NCBI GenBank assembly: GCA_947453155.1
Contig: CANGFE010000005.1
Span: 1-64,000, forward strand
Direction of reading: 5' to 3'
From: Beijerinckiaceae bacterium
GTDB taxonomy: Bacteria > Pseudomonadota > Alphaproteobacteria > Rhizobiales > Beijerinckiaceae
DNA length: 64,000 nucleotides
Positions 1-9,720 of this stretch are shown here, piece by piece (positions within the stretch are counted from its first letter, which is position 1; every line of letters starts with the position of its first letter). The notes below the pieces were generated by a model that searched no databases, was not told the origin of the DNA, and worked only from the letters and a program-made list of their open reading frames with translations. The position numbers and the translations under genes were made by a program.

Positions 1-124
1 AAGCGCCGCCGACGAGGATGCGCACGGTCTTGCCTTTGAAAGCCGCCTCTTCTTGTGCGGTGGCAGGCACAATGGCCAAAAGGCCCAAAGCTGCCGCGAG
101 TGTCGCGATTTTTCCCCGCATCAT
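1..124 (-). CDS. Partial N-terminus of a TctC/Bug-type tripartite tricarboxylate transporter substrate-binding protein (continues past the window start)
   Basis: Reverse-strand reading gives MMRGKIATLAAALGLLAIVPATAQEEAAFKGKTVRILVGGA: a signal peptide followed by an 'F-GKTV-ILVG' start typical of TctC proteins, similar to the two complete ones in this window. Confidence 0.6.
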   Translation of the reverse strand, partial: MMRGKIATLAAALGLLAIVPATAQEEAAFKGKTVRILVGGA

Positions 125-167
125 CCCCTCCCCTATGGCGCGCATTCTGTGCGGCGCCGTTTGTTTC

Positions 168-1826
168 TCAGTCTAGAAATCCATTGGCCTGTCGTAAGAC
201 CGAATTCGCATCTTTCGCATCCTGCCCGCGCCAAGCCACGATCTGATCGGGACGGATGAGGGCGAGCGGGGCTTCATAAAGCTCGAACAGCCCTGCGTGA
301 TCGGGGCGTACGATCTTCAGATCCAGCGCAAGCGCCTTGGCTGCCTCTTCAAATGGCGTGGTGTCCACCTCGCCTTGCGTGACGAGCAAGGTCCATTCGA
401 AACCGAAGAGATCATAGAGCGAGGTCTGCTCGTCAATCCACACATGCGGCGGGCGACCACCCGGACAGGCGCTCGGCACATATTCATTGGGTCTGTCGAG
501 TGGCGGCGTGCTGCCATCGCCCACAACAATCGGCGAACCATCATAGCGCCCGCCAAAAGTCACGCCCGGAATGTTGAATTCGCGGCGTGCATGCGCGTTG
601 AAATATTCGCCTGCAACGGCGCGTGCCTTGTCGCCTTCGCTGCTGGCCTGTTCAAGCTCGGGCGGCGCAGAAATCAGGCCCAAAGAATCTGCAAAGCTCT
701 TTGCATAGGCCGTGTTGCGCCGCGCCAAGGGCTGACGCTCTTGTGCATAGGTCTCGAGAAGTTTCGGGCCGCCTTTACCCTTCAAGACAGAGGCGAGTTT
801 CCAGCCCAGATTAACGGCATCTTCAATCGCTGTGTTGTAGCCAAGTCCGCCAGCCGGTGTGAAGAGATGCGCCGCATCGCCCCCGATAAAGACGCGGCCC
901 TTTTGAAAACCATTGGCAACAAGCGCGTGACCGGCAGTCCAGAAACCGCGCGCCAGCAATTCGACCGGCATGTCAGCGCCAGCGGCGCGCAAGAACATGG
1001 CTTTGGCCATGTCATCGGTGATGGCGTCTTCGTCTTCTCCGCTACGCAACTGCGTATGAAAGGCGAATTCACCCTTGCCATCGACAGCCGCCATAAAGGT
1101 GCGCCGATCATCATTGAAGGTCACATACATCCAAGCGGGGGCATGGGGCACGACTTTATAAAAATCCGGCGCGCGCAAATAGACGGCGCACATGCGCCCG
1201 CCCATAAAATCGCGCTGCACGCCCGTCTCACCGCCGAGACTGAAGCCCAAAGCCTCGCGCGTTTTGGAACGCGGCCCGTCAGCGCCCACCAGATAGGCGG
1301 CGCGTACAGTTTTGCGCTCACTGCCATCAGCTTTTTCGATAATGCCTGTCACGCCATCGGCATCTTGCGTGAAAGACGCCAGCCGCCAGCCATAATTCAC
1401 CGATATGCCGGGCAAGGCTTCGGCGTGACGGCGCAACACCGTCTCGACGAATTTTTGCGAGACACGGTGCGGCAATTCCGCCGCGCTCCACGAGCCAGAC
1501 ATGCGCTTGATGACATCTGTGGCTTGCTTGGCAGAGGGCAGAGAAAAACGCGCCAGCTCATAGGCTGCATAGCGGGTGAAATAGGCAATGTCGGTTGGAT
1601 ATTCGCCCGGCAGGCCTTGCGCTCGCACATCGCGCGCAATGCCCAAGCGACGATAATGCTCCATCGTGCGGGCTTGGGTCGCATTGGCTTGCGGGTTGAA
1701 AGCGGTCGAGGACTTTTCATCCACCAGCACGGCAGAAATACCGCGCCGGCCCAGCTCATTGGCGAGCATGAGTCCGCACGGGCCCCCGCCCGCGATCAAA
1801 ACATCCGCTTCAACCGGAATGACCAT
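168..1826 (-). CDS. FAD-dependent aromatic monooxygenase (PheA/TfdB/MhpA-like flavoprotein hydroxylase)
   Basis: 552 aa ORF; N-terminal GxGxxG (DVLIAGGGPCGLMLANELGRRG) and the FAD-binding 'GRVFIGGDAAHLFTPAGGLGYNTAIEDAVNLGWKLA' motif. Confidence 0.85.
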   Translation of the reverse strand: MVIPVEADVLIAGGGPCGLMLANELGRRGISAVLVDEKSSTAFNPQANATQARTMEHYRRLGIARDVRAQGLPGEYPTDIAYFTRYAAYELARFSLPSAKQATDVIKRMSGSWSAAELPHRVSQKFVETVLRRHAEALPGISVNYGWRLASFTQDADGVTGIIEKADGSERKTVRAAYLVGADGPRSKTREALGFSLGGETGVQRDFMGGRMCAVYLRAPDFYKVVPHAPAWMYVTFNDDRRTFMAAVDGKGEFAFHTQLRSGEDEDAITDDMAKAMFLRAAGADMPVELLARGFWTAGHALVANGFQKGRVFIGGDAAHLFTPAGGLGYNTAIEDAVNLGWKLASVLKGKGGPKLLETYAQERQPLARRNTAYAKSFADSLGLISAPPELEQASSEGDKARAVAGEYFNAHARREFNIPGVTFGGRYDGSPIVVGDGSTPPLDRPNEYVPSACPGGRPPHVWIDEQTSLYDLFGFEWTLLVTQGEVDTTPFEEAAKALALDLKIVRPDHAGLFELYEAPLALIRPDQIVAWRGQDAKDANSVLRQANGFLD

Positions 1827-2671
1827 TAGTAAGGCTTCACTGTGCCTTCGATGGTGGTGCGCAGCATAAGGCGGCGCTGGTCGGCCGGGAAATCGGTCCG
1901 CGCATGCGACGAGCAGCGATTATCCCATAGCAGAAGATCACCCACGCTCCAGACATGCTCGTAAACAAACTCCGGCTTTTCAGCGTGATCGAAGACGGCG
2001 TCCAGCATGGGCTGCGATTCCTCTTCGCTCATGCCTTCAATGCCTGTTGTCATCAGGCGATTGACATAGATAGCCTTGCGCTTGGTCTCTTCATGCGTGC
2101 GGAACAAGGGGTGTTTGCTCTCGCCAAAAGCTTCCGTGCCATGGCCGTCGCCCTTTTTGGTCGAGCCATAATTGTAAAGATGCAGAGCCGTCTTGCCCTC
2201 TAACTTGTCGCGCAAAGCGGGATCAAGCGTGTCATAGGCGGCATAGCCTGATGCAAACAGCGTATTGCCGCCATGAGTCGGAATTTCGACCGAATAGAGG
2301 AAAGTGCCGTTATGGGGGATCGGCGCATGGATCATGTCATGATGAAACATCATCTCGCCATCGGGCAGCGCGCCAATCGGCTCGCCATTCTCGCGGATAT
2401 TCGAGATCAGCATGATATTGGGCAGCAGACGATTGAACCCCGGCGGGAAGAATTTTGGAGGGCGACGCAGCGCGCCAATCTCGCCGAAATAGGATGAGAC
2501 GCGCAGCAGATCTTCCTGCTCGAGTTTCTGGTCAGGGAAAACGATCACAAGATGGTCGAGCCAAGCCTTGTAGATGGCCTTTTGCGTGGCCTCATCGAGC
2601 GGCTGGCGCAGATCGACGCCCCGCAATTCGGCGCCAATGTGTTTGGTGAGCGGTCTAATTTCGAGACCCAT
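1826..2671 (-). CDS. TauD/TfdA-family Fe(II)/2-oxoglutarate-dependent dioxygenase
   Basis: MGLEIRPLTKHIGAELRGVDLRQPLDEA... with FHHDMIHAPIP and the C-terminal 'LLLWDNRCSSHARTDFPADQRRLMLRTTIEG' signature. The ORF extends to 2875, but the internal start at 2671 fits the family N-terminus. Confidence 0.85.
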   Translation of the reverse strand: MGLEIRPLTKHIGAELRGVDLRQPLDEATQKAIYKAWLDHLVIVFPDQKLEQEDLLRVSSYFGEIGALRRPPKFFPPGFNRLLPNIMLISNIRENGEPIGALPDGEMMFHHDMIHAPIPHNGTFLYSVEIPTHGGNTLFASGYAAYDTLDPALRDKLEGKTALHLYNYGSTKKGDGHGTEAFGESKHPLFRTHEETKRKAIYVNRLMTTGIEGMSEEESQPMLDAVFDHAEKPEFVYEHVWSVGDLLLWDNRCSSHARTDFPADQRRLMLRTTIEGTVKPY

Positions 2672-2852
2672 TCTTCCCTCCCCGGAAGTGTTGGGGGCTG
2701 TTGCCCCTCTTCGTGCCGGGAGGTTACAGGCGCCCCCGCCCCAGCGCAACCGCCCCTGCTTGACCGGGGCGGCGTGCTCGCGCACATTCCCCTGCATAAT
2801 CAATCCGAGCCGGGATACCGGCCGGCCGCGACCCGCGCGGCAGGGAGGCGAC

Positions 2853-3917
2853 ATGTCCAAGCCCAATGTCCTCATCTACGCACCGCGCGAAGAACCCAAA
2901 GACATTCTCGACCGGCTGACGTCAGCGGGAGTCGACATTTCCTATGGCGAAAAGGCGTGGCAAATGCCGCGCACAGATTTCGAAGCCGATTTCGCCGCCG
3001 CCACGCGCGACAAGGTCGCGCTGATGGGCACATCGATCCGCCACACGCCCATCACCCGCGCTGTCATGGCCGAGGCCCAGCGCCTGCGCGTGATTGCCAA
3101 ATATACAGTCGGTGTCGACGACATTGATACGGATGCCGCGACCGATCTGGGCATTATGGTCTGTCACGCCCCCACCGAATCCAATTGTTTTGGGGTGGCC
3201 GAGACCACCATGGCCATGATGCTCGCCATGCTGAAGCGCGTCGTGCAACGCGACCGCGAAGTGCGCGAAGGCAAATGGCGCGAGCCGCATATGGCCACCA
3301 CCTTTCTGGGTGCGCGCGAAGATGGCTATTCCGGCATTACCATCGGCCTTGTGGGCTTGGGGCGCATTGCCACCCGCGTCTCGCAATTGCTGGCGCCTTG
3401 GCGCGTCAAGGTGATCGCTTATGATCCTTATGCGGAACCCTCGCGCTTTCAACTCACCGGCGTAAAGCGCGTTGATTATGAAACGCTGCTGCGGGAATCC
3501 GATGTGGTCTCCTTCCATGTCGTGCTGACCAAAGAGACGCGCTTCATGCTGCGCGAAGAACAGATCAAGCTGATGAAGCCTTCGGCCATCATCATCAATA
3601 CGGCGCGCGGCAAGGTGATTGACGAGGCGGCTGTTGCCAAAGCCATTGCGGAAGGCCGCCTGCGCGGCGCCGCCATTGACGCTTTTGAAGAAGAGCCGCT
3701 CGGCATGGATTCACCTCTACGCCAGCTCGGCGACAAGGTGCTGATGTCGCCCCACTCGGCCTCCTTCAATGAAGGTGGCGAATTGGCCCCAGGCATCCAA
3801 TGGGCGCTGCGCTCTGTGCTTTCAGCACTGCGCGGTGAAGTGCCCGACAATGTTTACAACAAAGAAGTCATTCCGCGCTGGCGTGAAAAATTCGGCGGCG
3901 CAAGCCTGATTGGCTAA
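2853..3917 (+). CDS. D-isomer-specific 2-hydroxyacid dehydrogenase, NAD-binding
   Basis: GLVGLGRIATRVSQLL Rossmann motif, 'INTARGKVIDEAAVAKAI' and 'LMSPHSASFNEGGE'. Start re-read at ATG 2853 after GGAGGCGAC. Confidence 0.85.
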   Translation: MSKPNVLIYAPREEPKDILDRLTSAGVDISYGEKAWQMPRTDFEADFAAATRDKVALMGTSIRHTPITRAVMAEAQRLRVIAKYTVGVDDIDTDAATDLGIMVCHAPTESNCFGVAETTMAMMLAMLKRVVQRDREVREGKWREPHMATTFLGAREDGYSGITIGLVGLGRIATRVSQLLAPWRVKVIAYDPYAEPSRFQLTGVKRVDYETLLRESDVVSFHVVLTKETRFMLREEQIKLMKPSAIIINTARGKVIDEAAVAKAIAEGRLRGAAIDAFEEEPLGMDSPLRQLGDKVLMSPHSASFNEGGELAPGIQWALRSVLSALRGEVPDNVYNKEVIPRWREKFGGASLIG

Positions 3918-3965
3918 ACACAAGGCGCCGAGAAACAGGCGCGTCACAAGAAAGAGCAAAGTGAT

Positions 3966-5594
3966 ATGAGCAATCCGGAATTTGATTACATTATCGTCGG
4001 CGCAGGTTCAGCGGGCTGCGTTCTGGCCAATCGCCTGTCGGCCGATGGTGCAAGCGTGCTGCTTCTGGAAGCCGGCGGGCGCGATCTCAATCCGCTCATT
4101 CACATTCCGCTCGGCATGGGCAAGATGCACGAATATCACATGCATGATTGGGGCTTTGAGACAGAGCCGGAAGCCAATCTGAATGGTCGGCGCATTGAAG
4201 CGGCGCGCGGCAAAGTTTTGGGTGGCTCTTCCTCCATCAATGTCATGGCCTATACGCGCGGCAACCGCGGTGATTATGACCGCTGGTCCAAGAATGGCGC
4301 GAATGGCTGGAGCTACAAGGAAATCCTGCCCTATTTCAAACGCGCCGAAAGCTGGGAAGGTGGCGAGAACACATGGCGCGGTGGCGATGGCCCGCTCGGC
4401 ACAGAATTCGCCAAGACCGATGACCCGCTTTACGACGCCTGGTGCGACTCTGCGCGCGCTTGCCAGTTTCCAGTGACGGATGATTACAACGGCGAACAAG
4501 GCGAAGGTTTTGGCCGTTCGCAATATACGATCCGCAATGGTCGCCGCTCATCCACGTCAAATGCTTATCTGAAGCCCGTCCGCAACCGCCGCAATCTGAA
4601 GGTCGAGACGCACGCCTATGCGCGCAAGGTCATCATGCAAGGCAAAGTCGCGCGCGGCGTGGAATATGAACATCACGGCATGATCATCCAGGCCCATGCG
4701 GCGCGTGAAGTGATTGTGGCTGCTGGTACGTTCAAATCGCCCCAGCTTTTGATGCTCTCGGGCATTGGGCCTGCTGATCATCTGCGCGACAAGGGCATTT
4801 CGGTTGTCGAAAATCTGGCTGTCGGAAAAAATCTGCAGGACCATCTCGCCTGCCTGATCATGTGGAACCGCGCCAATAGCGTGTCGCCTTTCCGAAATCA
4901 TATGCGCTTTGACCGCATGGCTCTGTCCATGTTGCAGGCCTATTTCTTCGGCACGGGTCCAGGCACTGTCGTGCCCGGCGGCTTGCATGCTTTCGTGAAA
5001 ACCAATCCGTCACTCGATGTGCCGGATATTGAATTCATGTTCCGTGGTCTCCCGACCCATGCACATTTGTGGTTCCCCATGCTGCGTCCGGCCTATCAGG
5101 ACGGCTATGGCATCCGCCCGACACTCTTGCATCCCAAGAGCCGTGGCGAAGTGCTGCTGGGTTCAAATGATCCCAATGAAGCAATGCGCATCCATTATAA
5201 TTTCTTCACCGATCCGGATGATTTGCCGACGCTGCGCAATGGTTTCAAACGTGCGCGTGAAGTGGGCTATGCCGAACCGCTGGCGAAATTCCGTGGCGAG
5301 GAACGCACACCCGGCGAGAAGGTGAAGACGGATGCGGAAATCGACGCTTACATCAAGCGCGCGGCTGTGACGGCGCATCATCCGGCAGGCACCTGCAAAA
5401 TGGGCACGGATGAGCAAGCTGTGCTGGATCCGAATCTGCGCGTGCGCGGTATCGACAATCTGCGCGTGGTGGATGCCTCCGCCATGCCCGATATGGTCGG
5501 CGCCCATATCAATGCCTGCGTGATCATGATGGCTGAAAAAGCCGCTGACATGATTTTGGGCAAGCCTGCTGCACCGGCGATTCAAAACGCCTGA
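3966..5594 (+). CDS. GMC-family oxidoreductase (choline/alcohol dehydrogenase-like flavoprotein)
   Basis: YIIVGAGSAGCVLANRLS, GKVLGGSSSINVMAYTRGN, and a C-terminal 'HPAGTCKMG...DNLRVVDASAMPDMVGAHINACVIMMAEKAADMI'. Confidence 0.92.
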   Translation: MSNPEFDYIIVGAGSAGCVLANRLSADGASVLLLEAGGRDLNPLIHIPLGMGKMHEYHMHDWGFETEPEANLNGRRIEAARGKVLGGSSSINVMAYTRGNRGDYDRWSKNGANGWSYKEILPYFKRAESWEGGENTWRGGDGPLGTEFAKTDDPLYDAWCDSARACQFPVTDDYNGEQGEGFGRSQYTIRNGRRSSTSNAYLKPVRNRRNLKVETHAYARKVIMQGKVARGVEYEHHGMIIQAHAAREVIVAAGTFKSPQLLMLSGIGPADHLRDKGISVVENLAVGKNLQDHLACLIMWNRANSVSPFRNHMRFDRMALSMLQAYFFGTGPGTVVPGGLHAFVKTNPSLDVPDIEFMFRGLPTHAHLWFPMLRPAYQDGYGIRPTLLHPKSRGEVLLGSNDPNEAMRIHYNFFTDPDDLPTLRNGFKRAREVGYAEPLAKFRGEERTPGEKVKTDAEIDAYIKRAAVTAHHPAGTCKMGTDEQAVLDPNLRVRGIDNLRVVDASAMPDMVGAHINACVIMMAEKAADMILGKPAAPAIQNA

Positions 5595-5600
5595 ACATGA

Positions 5601-7817
5601 TCAGCTCGCGACAGGTCCTGTCGCGAGCGCTTCATTGACCCGCTGCAAAAGCACAGAGGAGCTGAAGGGTTTTCCCAAAAGCCCATCACCCTCTTGCAGG
5701 TCAATATCCCCTCCCTGCGCATAACCAGTCATGAAGATCACGCGAAGACCTTCGCGCTTCTCGCGCGCGCGCATGGCAAGATCGCGCCCGCTGACGCCCT
5801 CTGGCAAACCAATATCTGTGACCAGAATTTGCAAGCTGGGATTATCTTCAATCAGCCGAAGCCCCTCGCGCGCATTGGCAGCCGACAAAACCATATAGCC
5901 GGCATCGCGCAGCGTATCTGTCACCAAGCGGCGCACTTCCACTTCATCTTCGACCACCAGGATGACACCCGATTGCTGCCTTGTGTCATCAGCCTCCTGA
6001 TCCGGCGCGAGCGTGCCAGCTGCCTCGCCAACAACCCGCGGCAGAAACAGGCGCACAATCGTGCCTTGGCCCAATGTGCTCTCAACCGATACATGCCCAC
6101 CCGATTGGCGCAGAAATCCATAGACCATGCTCAACCCCAAGCCTGTGCCTTGGCCAATAGGTTTGGTCGTGAAAAAGGGTTCAAAGATTTTATCGACCAT
6201 GTCGGGCGGTATGCCGGAGCCCGTGTCTTCCAAACTGATGCGGACATAATCACCCGCCTCAATCGGCACGCCACCGCCATTTGTGGTGGCAGACAAAGTG
6301 ACATTTACGGTGCGCAGTGTCATGCGACCGCCCTCTTGCATCGCGTCCCGTGCGTTGGAGGTCAGATTCAAAATCGCATTTTCCAGCTGATTGGGATCCA
6401 CAGCCACGAGCCACAAATCATTGGCAAAGATCGTCTCAACAATGATTTCATTGCCTGCCGTTTGGCGCACCAATTCCGACATATCCATGATGAGCTGATT
6501 GACATCGACAATCTTCATTTGCAGCGGCTGCTGGCGCGAAAAGGCCAAAAGGCGGTGGGTGAGATTGGCAGCGCGATCAATGGCAAATTGCATGGCATCT
6601 ATATCGCGCAAAGTCGGCGGCTCATTTCGCTCGGCTGATTTATGGATACGAGACAACCTGCCCAACATGACTTGCAAGAGGTTGTTGAAATCATGCGCCA
6701 CGCCACCGGTGAGCCGCCCGATTGCCTCCATCTTATTGGCTTGCCGCAAAGCCTCTTCGGCAAAGACACGTCGCCTGGCTTCTTTTTGCAATTCATCAAG
6801 CGTGATCGCCTGACGCTTCGCCTGGCTGATCGCAGCAAGTGCAATGATGAAGAGAGCCAAAGTTGCAGGAAGGCCGAACCACAAATGCGCTGCGAGCCCT
6901 TCCATCCAAATCATCCGAACCTTTGACATTTCCACAGCGGCCGAAACATAGATCGGCAGATTGGGCAGCGAGCGATAAACAATCATGCGCTCAACTTGAT
7001 CATTGGGCACAATATCAACAAAGGCACCGCTGATGGGCTCCTTCTGAATCGCCCGCCAGAAGGGAGAATTTTCTGGCAAGCGCAAAGGCATATTCACGCT
7101 CGGCACGCGCGCGAGAATAGCTCCATCACCACGGACGAGCGAGACGGCCGAGAGCCGGTCTGTGAGCATGGACAGATAAAATGGCTCAAAGGAGCGCGGA
7201 TCTCCGGTGAGCATAATGACACCACGGAAGCGATTGTCGCCGTCCTGTCGGCGATAGCTGACTTTGAAATATTGCGTGGGCCGCGCATCATCCAGCGCGC
7301 GGCCTGAAATAAAGACTTTGCTGCCGGGCTCGCGTTGCTTCTGGAAAAAATCTTCGCTTCCGAAATCTCTTCCGCGTGGCGCCGGTGTAGCCCCGCTGGT
7401 GACGAGCGGATGGCCGACAGCATCAATCACCCAAATATCTTCCACCTCAGGTAAGACGCTTGAGAGACGATCCAAACGTGCGCTGAGTTGCGCATCCTGC
7501 GCGATGATTTCTTCGTCAGAGAGTTCGAGCGTAGCCTCTTCCACCTGCTTGGCCGCCAGATCGAAACTGGCAAAGACGCGTGTGGCATGCTGAAGCGCCA
7601 GATTGACCTGCCCCTCCAAATGGTCGCGCGTGAGCCGCACTTGCGTGCGCCAGGACATCCAACCTGCGGCGAGTAAAATGATCAACGGCAAAACAAGCGA
7701 AAGGATTGCGATCAAACGCGGCAAATAAATTTCTTGCCGCAAAGAGACATGTTCGACTGCTTCGATCTGATGAACAGACTCCATCGGCAGCCCACCTTCA
7801 TCCACGCGCAACAACAA
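5601..7817 (-). CDS. Hybrid sensor histidine kinase with extracytoplasmic sensor (Cache-like), HisKA, HATPase and C-terminal receiver domain
   Basis: TM near the N-terminus, periplasmic region, second TM, 'GGVAHDFNNLLQVMLG' H-box, 'EPFFTTKPIGQGTGLGLSMVYGFLRQSGG' G-box, then receiver 'ILVVEDEVEVRRLV...LVTDIGLPEGVSG...FMTGYAQ...LGKPFS'. Confidence 0.9.
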   Translation of the reverse strand: MLLRVDEGGLPMESVHQIEAVEHVSLRQEIYLPRLIAILSLVLPLIILLAAGWMSWRTQVRLTRDHLEGQVNLALQHATRVFASFDLAAKQVEEATLELSDEEIIAQDAQLSARLDRLSSVLPEVEDIWVIDAVGHPLVTSGATPAPRGRDFGSEDFFQKQREPGSKVFISGRALDDARPTQYFKVSYRRQDGDNRFRGVIMLTGDPRSFEPFYLSMLTDRLSAVSLVRGDGAILARVPSVNMPLRLPENSPFWRAIQKEPISGAFVDIVPNDQVERMIVYRSLPNLPIYVSAAVEMSKVRMIWMEGLAAHLWFGLPATLALFIIALAAISQAKRQAITLDELQKEARRRVFAEEALRQANKMEAIGRLTGGVAHDFNNLLQVMLGRLSRIHKSAERNEPPTLRDIDAMQFAIDRAANLTHRLLAFSRQQPLQMKIVDVNQLIMDMSELVRQTAGNEIIVETIFANDLWLVAVDPNQLENAILNLTSNARDAMQEGGRMTLRTVNVTLSATTNGGGVPIEAGDYVRISLEDTGSGIPPDMVDKIFEPFFTTKPIGQGTGLGLSMVYGFLRQSGGHVSVESTLGQGTIVRLFLPRVVGEAAGTLAPDQEADDTRQQSGVILVVEDEVEVRRLVTDTLRDAGYMVLSAANAREGLRLIEDNPSLQILVTDIGLPEGVSGRDLAMRAREKREGLRVIFMTGYAQGGDIDLQEGDGLLGKPFSSSVLLQRVNEALATGPVAS

Positions 7818-7962
7818 AGCCTAGCGCCGTGCGTGAGGCAGAATCAACAGACAGAAAGGGCTGGAACGTGGCCAAGCTTATAAAAACTTCGGACTTGCAG
7901 AAAGTTTTCAGGGCCCGATAATCGCTGTCTGCTCAAGCTGAAGCATGAAAAGGCAAAGTTCT

Positions 7963-8661
7963 ATGATCGATCTTCATTATTGGCCGACGCCCAATGGGCA
8001 CAAGATCACCATTTTTCTCGAAGAAAGCGGCCTCGCTTACAAACTGTTTCCGGTCAACATCGGCAAAGGTGAGCAGTTCAGACCAGAGTTTTTGAAGATC
8101 GGCCCCAACAATCGCATGCCCGCCATTGTCGATCATCAGCCAGCTGATGCGGGCGCGCCTGTGTCGGTTTTTGAATCAGGCGCCATCCTGCTCTATCTCG
8201 CCGAAAAGACCGGTAAGTTTATCTCCTCCGATTTGCGTGCACGTGTGCGCACATTGGAATGGTTGTTCTGGCAGATGGGTGGCCTTGGCCCCATGGCCGG
8301 ACAAAACCACCACTTCTCGCAATATGCGCCGGAGAAAGTGCCCTATGCGATTGATCGCTATGTGAAGGAGACGAACCGTCTCTATGGCGTTCTGGATCGT
8401 CAATTAGCGCAGCATGAATTTGTGGCTGGCGAATATTCCATCGCTGATATGGCCTGCTATCCTTGGGTCGTGCCGCATGAACGCCAAGGTCAGAATTTGG
8501 ACGATTTCCCGCATGTGAAGCGCTGGTTCCATGCGCTGGCCGCGCGCCCCGCCGTCATCCGCGCTTATGAAAAAGGCGAAGGCCTGCGCAAGGAAGCGAC
8601 GATGACAGAAGAAGAAAAGAAAGTGCTCTTCGGTCAAACCGCGCAGAACACACAGCGCTAA
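7963..8661 (+). CDS. Glutathione S-transferase family protein (YfcG/YghU-like)
   Basis: MIDLHYWPTPNGHKITIFLEESGLAYKLFPVNIGKGEQF... and 'FESGAILLYLAEKTGKF'. Confidence 0.88.
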   Translation: MIDLHYWPTPNGHKITIFLEESGLAYKLFPVNIGKGEQFRPEFLKIGPNNRMPAIVDHQPADAGAPVSVFESGAILLYLAEKTGKFISSDLRARVRTLEWLFWQMGGLGPMAGQNHHFSQYAPEKVPYAIDRYVKETNRLYGVLDRQLAQHEFVAGEYSIADMACYPWVVPHERQGQNLDDFPHVKRWFHALAARPAVIRAYEKGEGLRKEATMTEEEKKVLFGQTAQNTQR

Positions 8662-8669
8662 GCTTGCAA

Positions 8670-8693
8670 GGGCGCGCGATTCAGCGCGCGCCC
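8670..8693. terminator. GC-rich hairpin between convergent GST and EAL genes (possible bidirectional terminator, no strong T-tract)
   Basis: Perfect inverted repeat GGGCGCGCG...CGCGCGCCC between convergent ORF ends. Confidence 0.4.
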
Positions 8694-9418
8694 ATAAGGG
8701 CCTGAAGCTCTTGTGCGCTCATGGGTTGAGCGAACAGAAAACCCTGCATCTGGTCGCTGCCAAGATCGGACAGGAAATCCCGCTCAGCCTGCGTTTCAAT
8801 CCCTTCCGCTGTAACGCCGAGACCTGATTTCTGCGCGGCCGCGATCAGGGTTCGCAAACGCGCCGCACCTTCGGCCTCTGCATATTTCCCAACAAGTTCG
8901 CGACCGATTTTCACGCGATCCAGAGGCAGCTGGGCCATAAGCTCCATCGTGGCGCCGCCCGAGCCCAGATCATCAAGCGAAACAAGAACACCGCGCGCGC
9001 GCAATGTCTTCAACTCGGCAATCGCATGGTTGATATCCGGGAAAGCAGCCGTTTCCGTCACTTCAATTTCAAGCCGGTTGAGCGGGAGGCCAGCCACGCG
9101 GGCGATTTCGCAGATAAAATCTGCCAGATTTGGCCGGGCAAATTGCTTCTGCGAGACATTCACGGCCACACGGAGGTCGGGCCAAGCAGCGGCCTCGCGA
9201 CAAGCCATCTGCAAAATATAGGTCCCGATGGGATCGATGAGGCCATTCTCTTCGGCAAAGCGCACGAATTCTGATGGCTGCACAATGCCAACGCCTGGCC
9301 GCTGCCAGCGCAACAGCGCTTCCGCCGCGACAATACGGCCATCAGCCACCGAAATCTGTGGCTGATACAGCGCAAAAAACTCGCTGTTGCTGATCGCCGC
9401 CGGCAAGGCGTTATGCAT
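8681..9418 (-). CDS. Stand-alone EAL-domain protein (putative cyclic-di-GMP phosphodiesterase)
   Basis: 245 aa; 'AAEALLRW', 'VAVNVSQKQF', 'IEVTETA', 'VSLDDLGSG', 'VKIGRELV', 'TAEGIET', 'QMQGFLFAQPM'. Confidence 0.85.
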   Translation of the reverse strand: MHNALPAAISNSEFFALYQPQISVADGRIVAAEALLRWQRPGVGIVQPSEFVRFAEENGLIDPIGTYILQMACREAAAWPDLRVAVNVSQKQFARPNLADFICEIARVAGLPLNRLEIEVTETAAFPDINHAIAELKTLRARGVLVSLDDLGSGGATMELMAQLPLDRVKIGRELVGKYAEAEGAARLRTLIAAAQKSGLGVTAEGIETQAERDFLSDLGSDQMQGFLFAQPMSAQELQALMGAR

Positions 9419-9599
9419 GGACTTCCCTCGCCCCTGCCGAAGACACGCTGCGACAGGCCCGTCACCTTTCTAAGCCGGATTTGAAAAATCGGAAGTGAAA
9501 CTGTGCAAGATCGGGCTGAAATTGTCAGGAAAGTCGTTCGATAGGTGACAATTAGCCGTTAACAGCCTTTGGCTTAGCCGTAAGGCGCCCCCCTAAAAT

Positions 9600-9720
9600 G
9601 AAAGTGCCCGCCTCACGAAGAGGCGGGCCAGTCAAGGGAGGAGTAGCCCTGGGGAGCGACGCCCCTCTGGGGGACGGGCGTCGCAGGCTATCCCGCAAAG
9701 GAATACGTAGATGATTTTTT
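9600..9720. other. Highly structured intergenic element (candidate ncRNA / cis-regulatory RNA)
   Basis: 9-bp perfect hairpin GCCCGCCTC-ACGAA-GAGGCGGGC (9606-9628), then a nested hairpin: GGGA (9636-9639)/TCCC (9691-9694), TAGCC (9644-9648)/GGCTA (9686-9690), GCGACGCCC (9656-9664)/GGGCGTCGC (9676-9684). T-run at about 9715-9720. Confidence 0.45.

Noticed and set aside
297-1829. 510-aa plus-strand ORF antisense to the FAD monooxygenase
   Set aside because: Arg/Ala/His-rich shadow translation; the opposite strand has clear FAD motifs.
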